A DNA stretch of 64,000 bases from Nomia melanderi (lineage: Eukaryota > Arthropoda > Insecta > Hymenoptera > Halictidae). How positions within the stretch are numbered: position 1 is the stretch's first letter; each line of letters starts with the position of its first letter. The notes under the pieces are model-generated. The model made no database searches. It was not told where the DNA came from and saw only the letters and a program-made list of their open reading frames with translations. The stretch lies in NCBI RefSeq assembly GCF_051020985.1, contig NC_135012.1, positions 12,712,451 through 12,776,450 of the forward strand, written 5' to 3'. This document shows positions 1 to 12,862 of the stretch, in pieces. The translations under genes were made by a program, and so were the position numbers.

Positions 1-689
1 CGCGGTACGTTCCGCGAGGCAGGCGCGCACTTGACTCGCGCGCCGCTGAAAACCGCCTCGAAATTCAGCGTATAATTTCGTTCGTTCGCCGGGAAGTCTC
101 GGAAAAAACGGGAACACTCGAACGCGGCTCGATTGAATGAGCAGCCGAGGAGCAGTCGAGATAAAGCCTGTTTACGCATCCCGCGGAGAGAGACGGGCGG
201 CGCTGATCCGACGGGGAGAACGGAGGGAAAAAAGAGAGGAACGGCGGAAGAGAAATCCGAAAAACGAAGGGAGAGAGAGCGATCGATCGCAGCCGAGTCG
301 GAGAGGTCGAAACGAACCGAAAAAGAGAAATAAACCGGCGAGAGGGAAGAAAAGGGGGAGGAAAGAGAGGCTGGTGACAGGCGAACGGCGGGGAACGCGC
401 GAGGAAAGAATGAAATAGAAGCCGTGACACCCCTCCAGTGTGCAATTCTGACGAGCTGGCAATTCGATCCTGAAACAGGACCCAGGAGACGGCGTAAAGC
501 TCACTCCGGGCTCGTTTGTTCTTTCTTTCTTCATTTTAACCCCCGCCCCCCGCCCTCTCGAGCCCTCTCGGAGAATCATCCTTAACGCCGGGCTATCGCT
601 ATTTGTCTCGCGAGCGAGGCCGGTCCCTCTTTTTGTCCGCCGCACGCCCCACCACGCCCTCCCTTAAAGAATCAATTTAATTCACTCAC
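1..689 (-). other. IRSp53: Start of the next IRSp53 intron (partial)
   Basis: This lies downstream of exon 2 in the sense of the gene and opens with the donor GTGAGTGAA (689-681). No further exon is seen before the edge of the window. It is GC-rich. The plus strand carries a purine-rich tract at about 184-420, which is polypyrimidine in the transcript, and a C-run at 540-558 that gives G-runs on the sense strand. Open frames here are by-products of the low-complexity purine tract. Confidence 0.75.
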
Positions 690-765
690 CGTGGAGGGCC
701 TTCAAATATGCTTTGCCGGCATTGATCAGCTGCCTCGCTCCCGGATTGAACTTGTCCAGGATGTT
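690..765 (-). CDS. IRSp53: IRSp53 coding exon 2 (I-BAR domain helix 1)
   Basis: On the minus strand a pyrimidine-rich acceptor (TTTTCCTGTTGCAG, AG at 767-766) precedes AACATCCTGGACAAG, which codes NILDK, followed by FNPGARQLINAGKAYLKAL and then His. The exon ends in G, then the donor GTGAGTGAA at 689. It holds 25 full codons and one base (76 nt), so the following intron is phase 1 and splits a probable glycine codon. The signature FNP..R..I..GK.Y.KAL is the first long helix of the IMD/I-BAR domain of IRSp53/BAIAP2. Vertebrate paralogues share FNP, the arginine, GK and KAL at the same spacing. The insect sequence is close to what I remember of Drosophila IRSp53. The rest of the I-BAR domain, the CRIB-like segment and the SH3 domain must lie beyond the left edge of the window. 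Confidence 0.95.
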
Positions 766-2899
766 CTGCAACAGGAAAACGACGTTGTAGTTTCGTCGAA
801 ACATCCGGCGAATTTTAATTGTAGGTTCTTTTGTTCAGTTTTTGGGTGAAGGTAGTTTTGGGTGTTTGTCGCGAATTTCTGTTGTTTAATTGTTTTGCTG
901 GCAAATGGCGTGAGAGTTTTTGATACCGGTTTTGACGAGATTCAGCATGGGTTCGGAATGGTGGAGGGATCTGGGAGATTTAATTGTTGACACGTTCACG
1001 CTGATTTTGAACGGTGATGGAACAAAAGCTTCGTTTTTTGTTAGTTAGTGGTTTGTCGGTGGTTTTGGATATTCTGAATTTAGAGATATTTGTTGCTAGA
1101 AGGGTTTATGTAGTTCGAGAGTCACGTGTAAGACGGATTTGTGACTTATCATTGACCCGAGAAGATTTCATTGCGAGGAATTCATTGCGCGAGCTACTGT
1201 TATGCATCAGGAAGATTTATCAGCAAGTACAATTATGTTGCTGGCGAATGTAAGCGCAATTTATCACTTTAATCCAACACGAAACCCGTCTGCGTACGTT
1301 CCGCGTGCCACAGAAGTACAAGATGACTAAAGAAAAAAGGCAAATTGCGCGGAATGATAAATAATACTTCGAGGGAACATAATCCAGCTGTTCGAAGCGT
1401 GATCGGTACTATAAAAATAGTAATCCACGCAATTGAAACTGCGCCGTTTCGAATCCGAACGCATCGGGCGCGTCTTGGCGAAGGCCTTGATCAATACTCG
1501 CCCGTATTGGCAAGTGTTAACGAGTATGAGCTAATCTGATTACGTCATTAACGAATTCGTTTCCTCCACACGAGCAGCAGTCAACCTTCGATCGTGGAAT
1601 GCAGTTTACGTTCTTGCGAGCCTACCGAGTGTTCGCCTATTTGCAATTGCAGTTAGCAGGCATCGTTTAACTTGCAATGCAAACGTTCGAAATCTCATAC
1701 GCCAAAATCTTCCTAATTTTAGAAATTTTATAAGCACTCAACGACGTTACATTCAAGCTTAAACACTAAAACCTCAAAAATGTCAATTTTAAAACTCTAA
1801 TAAGTTTAAATCAATTGCACTCTGAAATTTCTATCTTTAAATATTTAACTGTCCAAGGTTCCCAAGCTCTCAACGTTAAGAACTACAATGCAATTTTCAA
1901 TTGACTGCGAATTAAAAATTATATAAATATATTTGCATTTGCAGTAATAGCTGAGAATATGAATACAAGAAATATAAATCAAAGAACCATCTTATTCCAG
2001 CGAAAATCATCCGGCAATCCTCAAGCCAGTATCATGAAATATCAGTCATCCCCTAACCGTGTCTACAAACTTCAGCCCGGACTATCAAAGCTCGGAACAT
2101 CCGAACCGACCCGGAAAAGTAAACCGAAACAATGTCGCTGGGAAGTTGCGGCCAGTTGATAGCGGACAGATAGTCGGACAAACAGGATTCCCCTCGTACA
2201 ACACGGCCAGGACGAATAACGAGGAGCCGTTGGGGCGCTAGAGCAGGCTACCAACATGGAACCTACACGAACGCCTGCGGCATTCCAGCTTTGAGGACGC
2301 GCCCGCAGCATCTTCCTGCGTCTATCTCTTCGTTGCTCCTTTCTCTCGCCGCAGCCTTTTAACGCTCCAACGGCTAACCGTTGCATATACGATCCCGACG
2401 GATTGGCAATTAACGGAAATTGGTTATTAACACGTTGATTACCGCGGCTGACCGTTTCGAATCGCTTGGAAATTAGTTGGATGAGAAGACTGACGCCGAA
2501 AGGATACATTTAGGAACGTACGTGCCACGTGCAATATAATGGTTAATACGGTGAGCAAATGTAAATAACATATAGCGTAAAAATAACATAGTAATCGATA
2601 TCATATGAAGTACATTGTACGTACAATAATAAGATGATATTGCAATTATCTTAATGTCTATTGATTCTAGAAAACCACGTGTTCTTATAGACGAAGAGAG
2701 TTGCAGCTTCGAAATTGTATTGCAATATCCATTCGTATAATTGAATTATTACGAGTAAATCTAGGGTTAACTATTGTATTCGTATAATTAGTATAATTAT
2801 ACAATTAATTACCCTGAATGCCCAATTCACTTTCTCCCGTACAAACGAACAGCTTTCCATCGAGAGGTCGAAGAATGAAAAATACGCGTTGAAACGTGC
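766..2899. other. Intron segment: T+G-rich flank, AT-rich middle, GC core
   Basis: Positions 780-1060 are strongly T+G-rich on the plus strand (841-900: A7 C4 G19 T30). 1680-1960 is AT-rich; about 1980-2120 is A+C-rich and leads into a GC core at 2080-2480. 2520-2830 is AT-rich with no clear skew. No gene or repeat family is recognised. Confidence 0.6.
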
Positions 2900-4822
2900 A
2901 TGTTGTTAATCAAGTGCACAACAACGAAACTCGCCTCATCGTGTAGACACAGTGTTAATAGCATTGCACGCCGGGAAAACTTGCGCGTTAAGGGGTTGGC
3001 TGTCTACAGCGTGTACCGAGAAATCCCCGGTATCCCAGGACTGCAGGACAATGTTTTGCAACAGGGGAGAAGGAGGATGACGTTGCGCGATTATCGGGCC
3101 AAAAACAGCGAAATTCTACGCGCGACGGCTAACAAGACCGTCGGACAATTTGCCAGGGGGTCCCGGACGATCCCCCGTGACATCCATCATCCGTTGTCGC
3201 TATGGTTCTTCCGGCAGATGGGAAAGGAACGGACCAACGCCCGGAGAATGTTAATAACGGCCCTCGGCCGTGAGTAATGATCCGTGAGCTCGAATCGCGG
3301 AGCGATGGATCCTAGGAAGAACTGACTGGTTCTCGGAGTTTCGGAGGTTCTTGGGAAGAAAGTCTGCCGCTTGAGAATGGCTGTCTATGAGTTGCCTGGA
3401 TGCGCAGGATTTGAACGGGACTCTTCATGGTAAGTTTGTCGCTGGAATGCTGGATGGTAGGATGGCAGGACAATGTTTGGGACTGACTTGGACCGTTTAG
3501 ATTTGGACGTTTCCGAGAGGTTTGTAGATTAATTTGAAATTAATGTTGTTTGAGAGTGGTGTAAGGTTAAAGATGAGTAGTAATGGTAAGTGATTTAGAT
3601 GTAGAATGTAACTACTGTTCTCGATGTTTTATTAAAGAAGAATTTGGAAACTCTTGTCGTTAGTGTATATAGTTATTTATACTGAAATGGAGGGAACCTT
3701 CATAGATGGAGGTGAACACATCAATTGCCTAATTAATAGAAAAAAGGGAACGCGATCTCTCGCAGTTCGACTAATGAAATCATCGCGATCTAGCCTTGCA
3801 AACACGGAAATTTCATCTCGCCGACATTCGTCCGTAAAGGGTTACCTTCGCGAAACTAGAACAGCAATGAAACAATTACTCGACTCGCGCGAAATATTCA
3901 GCGAACGAGCAAAATTCCCAATCGCCGATGCCAACTACGACAATTCCAAATTCCCCGCGCAGCAAGTCCCGGCGAAACTCCGCGGAACTCGGCGACGAAG
4001 CTTAAATAATCCTCTCGGAGATAGTCAAAAACACTGAACACCGTTCGGGCTTAATTTAATTTTGCATCGAATATTACAGTTGCCGAACTTGCGCTGTAAT
4101 AGGATAAGGCGCGGCGAATTCCGTAAGACGAAAATAACACGAATCGACGCTCCTCTCGCGTTAACAACTGCGACGCCGCTGCGCGCGCCCTGGCAATTCA
4201 AACTTGAAATGAGATTCGGGAGGAGTTCGAAGGAGGACACGGCCGCGTCTCTCGCGTCCGGATAATGGCGGCACCGCCGGCCGATATAACGATTCGCGCC
4301 GGGTCACGGGGCGAGATGCGTCTTTGCTTATCGCCATTACGTAATTTGCCGCGGGAGGTCACCGGTCAAAGAGCTAACCGGAGCCAGCCGAGGTTCCCAC
4401 GGTGAGCCGATCCCGACTTGAATTCGAAATTCCAGTTCCGCCGGTGATCATGCCCGGAACACACATAATGTCCGCATCTCTCTGCAGAGCTGGCTGAATT
4501 ATGTCCGCTGCACTGCCGCCGTTAACCCCCGACGAGGACTCTCTTTCCTAGCATCGCGCGGAACGCGAGCTGACCGACAGAGGAACGACGCGGGTTCGTT
4601 CGGGATCAAAGCATCGTGGAGGTTGTTATTAATTGGAGCGGATTTTTTTTATGAAAGGTAGATTTTGAGAGCGTGCGAATTGTCATTTTTTCGGAACCTT
4701 TGGGAAGTTGACAAGGATTCTTTAGATGTAACGAAGGTGTAATGTATTTTTGATATTTCGTAGCTAAAGGGATTCAGTGTTCAATTTTCAAGGAGTTCTA
4801 GAATGTAATTAATTTCGTCTAA
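2900..4822. other. Intron segment: two GC cores with skewed flanks
   Basis: GC cores at about 2900-3300 and 4100-4600. The right flank of the first is T+G-rich, with no C at all in 3541-3600 (A19 G19 T22). 3770-4020 is A+C-rich and leads into the second core, and 4600-4800 is T-rich again. Open frames across the cores show no motif. Confidence 0.6.
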
Positions 4823-4923
4823 CGCTAGATTCACCCGTCTGACGGATAATTCTTCAAACATTTAGCACAGTCGATGTTGATCTGTGCGATGAAACTGTAG
4901 AATAAACGTCCGTAAATCTATCG
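4823..4923. mobile_element. TTAA-type MITE, family 2, short copy (101 bp)
   Basis: Begins CGCTAGATTCACCCGTC and ends GTCCGTAAATCTATCG followed by TTAA (4924-4927); the left flank is CTAA. The right part (AATAAACGTCCGTAAATCTA) matches the right ends of the copies at 10851 and 38994, and the left part matches their left ends, while about 100 bp of interior is missing. It looks like an internal-deletion derivative. No coding capacity. Confidence 0.65.
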
Positions 4924-7900
4924 TTAAAATTCTCATCGCTCGACACATACGATTCCACAGTTACAAGAAAAGCACAACTAAAAAATATACCGTAATACTC
5001 AAGAGGAAGAGAGATCGTAAAGGTTGTTCGATCGATCGAGAACATTAAGATCGTTCCAGGGTTCTTACTCGAGTTACGTCACTAATTTTTTGGACGAACC
5101 TCAGACACAATTACTGCCTCGCGAACAGTTCGAATCCCGTTTTTACGAACAAGAAGAAGGCGATCCTCACGATCGAACGGTTACACGTAACCAGCGGCGT
5201 AACGAAGGGAGGCGCGGTGCGATGAACTGCAAACAGTTCCAGTGAATTGCCACGCGAGCCGGCGAATTTAGCCGCGATCCTTTCATGAGAACCGGTTCCC
5301 CCGGAAACCGCATCATCCTTGACCTCAACGGGCCCCGAAAAGATGTCTCGGCGTATCGTGGCTCCGGCGTTATTAACGGAACGTCGCTGCCAGGCCGTCT
5401 CATTCGGCGATACTAATTTATAGCTCGATTTTTTCGGGACGAGCCACGGCCACGGCGGAAACATTATGCCCGAATGTTTACGACGGCTTAGATATCGGGG
5501 AAACAGCATTCTTGCTTACCAATTTATTAGGATTTAAACAGCGCCGCCTGCCGAGATAAAGCTGTGCCCGCCGTTTCGAGGACGTCCCGGCGATACACGC
5601 GACGATCAAAATGTTTTCGATTCGTACGCTCTCGGGGAAGACTCTTTCGAATAAATTTCGGGCAGCTCGAGGACACGCGAATGTCGTCTCACGGGAAAAA
5701 ACTTGATTGCCGAGGTTTCTACGAAATGATCGATCACGATTGTTTCGAAATCTGTTGTTCACTTTCCTGCATTTTATTTAGAATTCTGGAAAGCTTTTAA
5801 CTCTTTTCGCGTTGATGTTTCTGTTTATTACATTGTATCTATATCTTCCACTCCTTTCTGACTGAAATATGTAGAATATATAGTTTGAAGTTATTAGAAA
5901 CGTTGACTTCTGTTGGCAATGGGAGATATTGTGAGAAGTGGTTGGACTATCGTTACGCTTTTAATTATTCCCTTAATTTGCACGCACGTATTTCACCATT
6001 GTTTCAAGAACTGTTCTCTTCCGGTTTTTATGCAGATTTATATCTCATAATTTTTCTATATTTCTACTTCACGTTATTCATAGACGAGCGTCGTTCCGCG
6101 GGGAACAGGGGCGGACTTACTTTTACGCCGCGTTACGTTACAACCATGTAATAAACGGAGCGTAGAAGTAATGGAGTAATATCTCACGCAGCTATTCGGA
6201 CTGCCGAGTTATTTTTTAGCAGCGCTGGTATTAGACGAAATTTTGTATTACCGGGGAGGGAACATATTGCGCGCGCGTTTGCGCGGCGTATGGAAAAATG
6301 CGGCTCGTATTTCAGCTGGCCGGTGTACAGGATAATTCAAAATGCGCGTCGTAAAATTTCACGGATTAATTCTGAATGGGAAATTCAAATGAATCCGGGC
6401 TTCGAAATGGTTTTCCCGTTGGAACGTTGCTCTAATTTGAGCTTATGGTTTCACAATAACGGCTGCGCGCGTTAATCGACGTGCCCTGCCATTTTATTTA
6501 CAGTTTATCACGGTCGCACACCAACGCAATCGAATAAACTCTCGCATGAACACCGAATAATATTTTTCATTCGTTTTGAAAGAACGTTTGGGTTAAAAAA
6601 GATTTAGTTCCTCTGTTTACGATTATTTCATTGTAAACGACGCATGGATCGTTCAATTCCAAGGATTACGATTACTTATTCCTCGATGGTCGTTACATTC
6701 GATACGTGTAATTAACGAAGAAGTTCCGGATCAACGAGATTACATCAAGTGTAACCAGTTCCTAAGCCTTTTGTTGCGAAACAAAAATTTATAGATATAA
6801 ACTAACGGATACGTCGATAAGGATTCAGAGATTAGAGAACAGATATTTTATTATTCATTCATTAGAAAAAGTGGAAAATTTTACACTTTACGTCTACGTT
6901 GACTCGGAAGCATCACAATTAATAAAAACGTAATATTCAATTCAGTGACATTCATATTCCTCAAATCCTATTCCAATCGCGAGTCTAAGATATTCCAAGG
7001 CAACGGGTCAAACGGACAGAAACCAGTTTCTAGTTCGTCCAGCTTAAAAACTGTTGCACTTACAAGTAGGTCAATGAAAGTTACACATAAACGATGCCGA
7101 AAGATTCACACGAATTCACTTTACATTTGAAATCACTACAGAAGCCGGCAATACGAACGATATGAACGCTGTTCGACGACAATACGGAACAATAATAACC
7201 TAATACGATTACCGAGATAATTAACAATCAATATCCAGCAAGAGTATTCAGGCACACAGTATTCAGAGTGAATAATACTCATTACAAGTCAATCACGTTC
7301 TTTCTCCCTTTTGAAACGTGTCGTTTACCATGGAATATCGCGCTCCTCGAAGGACAGATACGCGTACAGATACACGTGCACAGTCAGCAACAAACCGTCC
7401 CGGTATCAATGTAACATCGATCACCGGCAGAATTACCTGTCAAGCTTCCCGTTGCCGAATAAAAGATGGATCGTTATGAAATCAAATGGAACAGAACCGA
7501 CTAGTGTACTTCGATCCGCGGCAATACCGTTACGGCCGCCGAGCGTTGTACACAGCGCGGCCACAATGGCGGCCATTGGAAACGTTTTGTCCGCGGCAAA
7601 AGTGCCTTTCCTGCTCTTTCTTTTTTCTCTCTCCTTTTTTTCGACGCCGCGTTCTACGGTAAATAGATCACGTGGACAGTGATCGAGAGACAAAAGTCAG
7701 TTTTAGGAAAGTCTGGTTCCTACTCGCGACGCGTTCGCTTGTTCGAGGCGGAGAATATCTGGGAGAGGTGCAAGTTAGCGAATGGAGAGGCAAATGAACG
7801 AAGTTCATTAATCCTTGGCACTCCAGATGTTTTTGTAATCTATCAGCAACTGCAATTTTTATAGTACTAGCGAAAATGAGAAGTGCTATAACATTTCTTA

Positions 7901-9852
7901 GATCTTTTATTTTCCTTACTGCAAAATTTGGATGTGTGGGAAATCTAATAATTGTAGGGTAGTTTCTTTAAGATTCATTAAAATATCTAGTGAAGATTTA
8001 TCTTTATTTTCAAGGAAGTTATGGTATGTTTAATGAATGGCAAATGAAACAGAATTCTTTATGGCTTCTTGAAGTGTTCATTAGAATATTCAGGTGAACC
8101 TAATCATTTTCAGTCATTTGGGATATTCAATACTTCCAAGATATCGATCATTGCGAAATAAGAGAATTCAAACGATTCATTTTGACAGGGACGTTGGTAT
8201 TAAATATTTCGATTGCCTGACGCAGAACTGTGCGTGTCCTCTGGACGATCGTGAATATTTTAAGATGAAATCGCTAGAAGTGTCTCTGCTCGAAAGAGGT
8301 CCGTGGTATTCGGTTTTTATAGTTGCTTCGACGTGTTAACAACCGGCTCCGTTGTCTAATAATTAGAAATCGTTGACCGATCGTTTGCATCTCATTACTA
8401 CGAAGAAAGTGACATTGAGCTTTATTAGTGTTAAACGCGTGTACGTCCGAATAATTGATTAAGTAAGGATACCTGTAAAATATCGTGGAATTGTTTTGTA
8501 ATACGCGGATGACATAACGCGATATAAAATATGTAAATATAGTGAGCGAATGGCGAAGACATGTAAACGCGAGGCAGGTAGGAAGCTTTTTAGAACAATT
8601 TGCAATTCAAATGTCTATTATTGTATTACATTACTTTCCTGCGTGACTTTTATATCGTAATTTGAATTTTTCTTTCGTTGCATCGTCAACAATGTAGACC
8701 GAATGTAGTCTAAATATTTTAAAAGTAACGCAACAACGCGATAGTAAGAGTTCCGTTAATAACGGAGCATTTAACGAAGGCGCATAACGAACTTAAACAC
8801 GACGCAGCCCTCGGTAAAATGAAATTTGACGCCGCCCAAAGTGTTAAGTATCAAATAATTAGTATGACGTCAATTAATCCAAGAAGTTTACCCCGTTCCG
8901 TAAACTTCCTCCGCCTGTTCGACAATAATTGGATTCCATAACTATAAAGCACACCTACTTTACGTACTCTTTTTTACGAGAAACACTGTGGCGAGGCGAA
9001 TCGTCTGGGTTACGAGATGAGACGTTCACTTTGATGCTCTAACTTTCGCATACAGCTAATATAATCTGAAATAAGCGAGCCTTAAATCCAAGCCTCGTAA
9101 CGGCGGCTGTCTGAATCGAGCGGACTTCAATGTTTGTCTGAGAATCGTGTTAAAAGAACATTTGTTCCTAGAGTTTCATAACTTTTAACGTAGCTCGTCC
9201 TGGAATTAATTAAACGAAGACTTCAATGCATAGCTAATTCCAAACTTCTACAATACGAAGATCCATTGCGAAGAGACATGAATATTAATTAACTATCGGA
9301 ACAACTGAAACCATATTTATGTAATTTTAACAATAAAAACGTACAATTTGCCCTCGATAATTCATACTTGACTTCATTTGCAAGAGTCGCCAAGTTACGT
9401 CGCTTAGCAGCGGATATCTCACGCAAAAAATATCAAGTTCAACGAAACACGAGTCGCTTTGCAAGGAGCGCAACACGTATCTAATAAACGACGGCATAGT
9501 CACTCTATAGATCGCCGAGTTCAAAGGAAACCGAGCCGCAAGAACTTCAGCAACCGCTAATTAGCGACGAATCCTCGTTATCGCGAGGATCCGCGGCCGT
9601 AGAGCTGCACCGCGGCGAACGCAGGCGGGCCGTCGCTAAAAAATTCCGCAAGGATTCCGGAAAGGGCGCAGAAACAGGGTCACTGCCGGGCGCAACAAGG
9701 TTAAATTTAACCCAGCGCCGATTCCGTTATAGTCCACATAACTGAGCGTGCCTGCCTAACCGGCGCTCGGCAAGAAAATGGAAGCAACAAGAGTCGCGCG
9801 TGGAAGGTTTCTCTTATTGGCAACCAGTTGGTCTCCGTCCGGAATAAAAACC
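4924..9852. other. Intron segment: mostly AT-rich, no gene seen
   Basis: Moderately GC-rich at 5160-5700, 6080-6480, 7500-7760 and 9540-9780; otherwise AT-rich. It contains the dispersed repeat at 7875-7991. No open frame longer than about 130 codons and none recognisable. AG/GT dinucleotides at possible splice sites are weak. Confidence 0.5.
7875..7991. repeat. Dispersed repeat, copy 1 (about 115 bp)
   Basis: The segment shares long blocks with 47452-47570, in the same order and spacing: GTGCTATAACATTTCTT, GATCTTTTATTTTCCT, GAAATCTAATAATT and TTTCTTTAAGATTCATTAAA. It has no coding sense. The second copy ends near a reversed TTAACCCTTTG motif (47608), so both may be bodies of a family 3-like element. 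Confidence 0.7.
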
Positions 9853-10252
9853 GGACGGAGAGGGAAAGAGAAAAATCGAAAAGACGAGAGAGAAAAGGAA
9901 AGAAAATTACGAAAGCGGACGGTGAAAAGAGAAAGAGAAAAAAATGAGAGGTAACACGAGAGAGAGAGAAGAAAATCCAAAAAGAGATTGTAGCGGTGAG
10001 AAGAGGACAGACATTGATCGAGAGGAAAGGAGAACGATCGGGAAAGATAAAAATTAAATAGAGACGGAGAGAGGAAAATCGAAAAGGTGATTGATGAGAA
10101 TGAAAGAGAGGAGGAAAGAGAGGAATTTGAAAGGAGGCGATGGGAAGAGAAAGAGGGAATGCACGAAAAAGAGAGAAAAACTGAAAGGTGGCGAAAGAAT
10201 GAGAGAAAGGAAGAGAGGGAGACCGGCTAGAAGGCGGAGATGAAGAAGAAGC
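9853..10252 (+). repeat. 400-bp polypurine tract (plus strand), polypyrimidine in the transcript
   Basis: The plus strand is dominated by G and A in GAGA, GAAAG and GGAAGAGA arrangements with few interruptions. IRSp53 is transcribed from the other strand, so its intron RNA carries a long C/U-rich tract here. Such tracts can bind PTB-like or U2AF proteins, or form triplex/H-DNA; both are general knowledge and unproved here. Open frames over it (Ser/Phe/Leu-rich, minus strand 9707-10324) are artefacts of composition. Confidence 0.85.
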
Positions 10253-10850
10253 CAATGAATGTCGACTAACGGTACGCGATGCATGAATTTCATGTGCACC
10301 GGTCGCATTGGTGTTGGCGTGCACGCACTCCGCCTCTTGTAAATGCCATTCGACACGTGCAAACGCACGCCCAAGGCCCGGGCTAACGACACCTGGATAT
10401 TTCGGGGTGCTGCCTCGAGAGCTTGGTTACCGGAGAAATTGATCTACTTGTGTAACGTATGTGCGCCTTCGGCCGAATGCGCCGGCTGCGTAACTGTAAC
10501 TGTACCTGGTTGTCACGTCGGGTTTGTCAATCTCGGGCGTCTTCATCGTTTTAAGGAATCGTGGAATGCCGTTTCGGGAATTGCATCGTTGACAAGGAAA
10601 TTTCGAGGTAGTAGTTTGTTGTCGGTTGATTTGATCTTTCATGTGGGTTGTCACGATGTGTTCTGCTGATTGGGAAGACTTCTGATGATATTATCGAATT
10701 CAAATGCGATTAAAGTTGAAGCTTCGAACAGTGTGATATAGGTTTTCTAAGCTGAACTCGGTCAAACGAAAGCTGATTTAACTTGAACATTAGACTGATT
10801 CGCAACTATACAAAACCATTACACAAAATCAATCTAACACCACCATACAA

Positions 10851-11048
10851 CACTAAACTTACGGAACCCGTCAACTTAACGTATACTGGACATTTCAAAC
10901 ACTATATAGTAACAGATCAAGTCTCTTGATTCACGCAATTACGCGAACACCTATTATAATATTCTAATCTCTACAATTTTCGCGATCTACATGCAGTTTT
11001 CTAGAACCATCAGAACGAAGTGCACAATAAACGCCCCTAAATCTAGCG
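10851..11048. mobile_element. TTAA-type MITE, family 2 (198 bp)
   Basis: Begins CACTAAACTTACGGAACCCG and ends CCCCTAAATCTAGCG followed by TTAA (11049-11052); the left target copy has decayed to ACAA. It aligns over its full length with 38994-39192, sharing GGAACCCGTCAA, TATTCTAATCTC, CTACAATTTTCG-like and CAATAAACG-like blocks. No open frame of transposase type. Confidence 0.7.
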
Positions 11049-12437
11049 TTAACAACGATGATCACCTAACGGCACCTCCAGAAACTCGTCTCGAAACACA
11101 GAGCCCGGAGAAAGTTCCTCCAGCCACAGAATTGAACCGGCGATCCCGTCGATCACGGCAGGAGTTAATCCACGAAAAGTCCCTTTAACAGCTCGTAACT
11201 CATTCCGGTTTATTGAGAAACGCGCGGGCCACAAAGGCGGGGGTCTGCTCGGCCGCCATCTATCATCGCCATTGCAACGCATCCCGGGCGAGCCGGGGTA
11301 GGTCGCGGACGGTCGAAAAATTACGTTCGTTACGAGCGCCGCGCGCTGACAGATCATACGTTCCGAAGCGCGAACATTACTTACCGCCGGGAATCTGAAA
11401 TTCAGATCGGCCGATCCCGTTCCCAGATAGTCAGGATGAATTCACGGATAGACAAACAGAGGAATCGAGGAGAGCGGCCCTCGCGGCGAGCGCGGCGCGA
11501 GGAGAAAGACCGATGCCGCGAGCTCGGTCGGCCACGTTTTAACGATATTTCGTTCCCCTTTGACGCCGCGAAGTCACGGGAAAGAGAAAGACGGGCGCTC
11601 CCTCTCTCCGTCGTTTTTTTTCGGGACGCCGAGCTCGGCCGGGATTGGATTTTTACGAAATATCGCGCGCTTCGGCATTGTTGCCCGGTCTCGATTTTCA
11701 ACGTCGCGCTCGGCGGTACCGCGTTTCCGTGAATGATGCAGCGAAATCGATATTTTTGAATATTATCGGGCTGACGGATTAAAAGTTGTTTTCCAACTGG
11801 ATAGTTCGCGTGCTTTCCGTTGAATAATTGAAGAAGCTTTTGAGAGGCGGCGATGGGTAAAAATGTTGTGGTCTGTACGGTGTTTTTTTTAAAGATTTCG
11901 TTTCGATTTTGGTATCGAGGCTTGTGTTTTGGTTCGTCTTGTCGCGAGGGTAAACGGTGGGTTTCTGTTTAGGTGGTTATTAGAGCGAACGATTAATGTG
12001 ACGGAATGTTATTTACTTTCGATTGATTTATAGCTTTCGCTGTTCTATAAATGTAAGCTAATTTCCGATGGGTTGATTGTATGTCTATAAGCTGCTGCAC
12101 GGGTGTCTCGCGTTATATAAAACCAATTACTCTGGACCGCGTTTCTTAACTGGTGATTAACTGAACGAGGGCTGTCGAACGATCCGATTTTTCAGTAACT
12201 AGCGCGACGCGTAATGTCAAATAAAAGCATCGTAATGCGTGCACCGGCTACGTGGGCAGCCTACAAACTTAACGTATCGACAGGAGTCGCCTACAAGTTT
12301 CTGCGACAGACTAAAGTGGACATTCTGTATTGATTTTATCTGTGGCGCGAGTTTAGAAGTTAAAAGTTTGCGCTATCGAGACGTCGAATTTTGGATGACA
12401 GAATACTCGAACGTTCGAGAGTACTCGATGATTAGAT

Positions 12438-12560
12438 ATTCAAACATTTAATAATTAGACACATGAGCATTTATAAATACATGACCGCTAGACGTTCAAA
12501 TGTTTGACGACTAAGTATTCAAATATCTAGTGATAGGGTTATCAAATATTTGACAACTCT
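12438..12560. repeat. Degenerate short repeats of TTCAAATATTTGA type
   Basis: Similar 20-24 bp blocks (ATTCAAACATTTAATAATTA, GTTCAAATGTTTGACGACTA, ATTCAAATATCTAGTGATAG, ATCAAATATTTGACAACT) begin at about 12438, 12494, 12517 and 12541. The last three are spaced about 24 bp. The core TCAAATATTTGA is itself palindromic. Confidence 0.6.
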
Positions 12561-12862
12561 TTAAGAAACGCCCAAGTACCCGAGCAAAGAATCTCGCTAA
12601 CTCTTTCAACGAATGAAGAACCTCTTAACGTCTCAAAGGATCATGAAACGCTGCTGATTAATCTCGAGAAATATACAGAAGTCATTTCACAAGAGAATAC
12701 TGTAAAAATGTTCAACATCATTCTGAACTTATAAATAAGAGATCCCTATAAAAGAATGGAGTCCTCCAGAAATCTTCCTAAATCCATAACAATTCTACCA
12801 AAACTTCTACCAAATAAATCCCCAAATATCATCAACAGTCGAATGTCGTCTTACATACCGTC

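Larger units (their letters stand above)
10253..12862. other. Intron segment: GC islands at 10300-10560 and 11060-11740
   Basis: The first island is followed by T+G-rich DNA (10560-10690). A+C-rich DNA with the family 2 element (10790-11050) precedes the second, and 11760-12100 is T+G-rich. 12560-12840 is extremely A+C-rich (12781-12840: A27 C18 T14 G1) and leads into the next island. No gene recognised. Confidence 0.6.

Noticed and set aside
5105..5160. GTTCGAATCC-like tRNA T-loop motif
   Set aside because: No matching A-box or acceptor stem within tRNA distance; no cloverleaf could be formed.
7420..7450. Possible recursive splice site (CAG|GTAATT on the minus strand at about 7436)
   Set aside because: Lacks a strong pyrimidine tract and a full GTAAGT; the similar sites at about 8475 and 51729 are equally weak. 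A weight-matrix scan with RNA-seq sawtooth data would decide.
9707..10324. 205-codon minus-strand open frame
   Set aside because: It lies over the polypurine tract; the Ser/Phe/Leu-rich product is low complexity with no domain.
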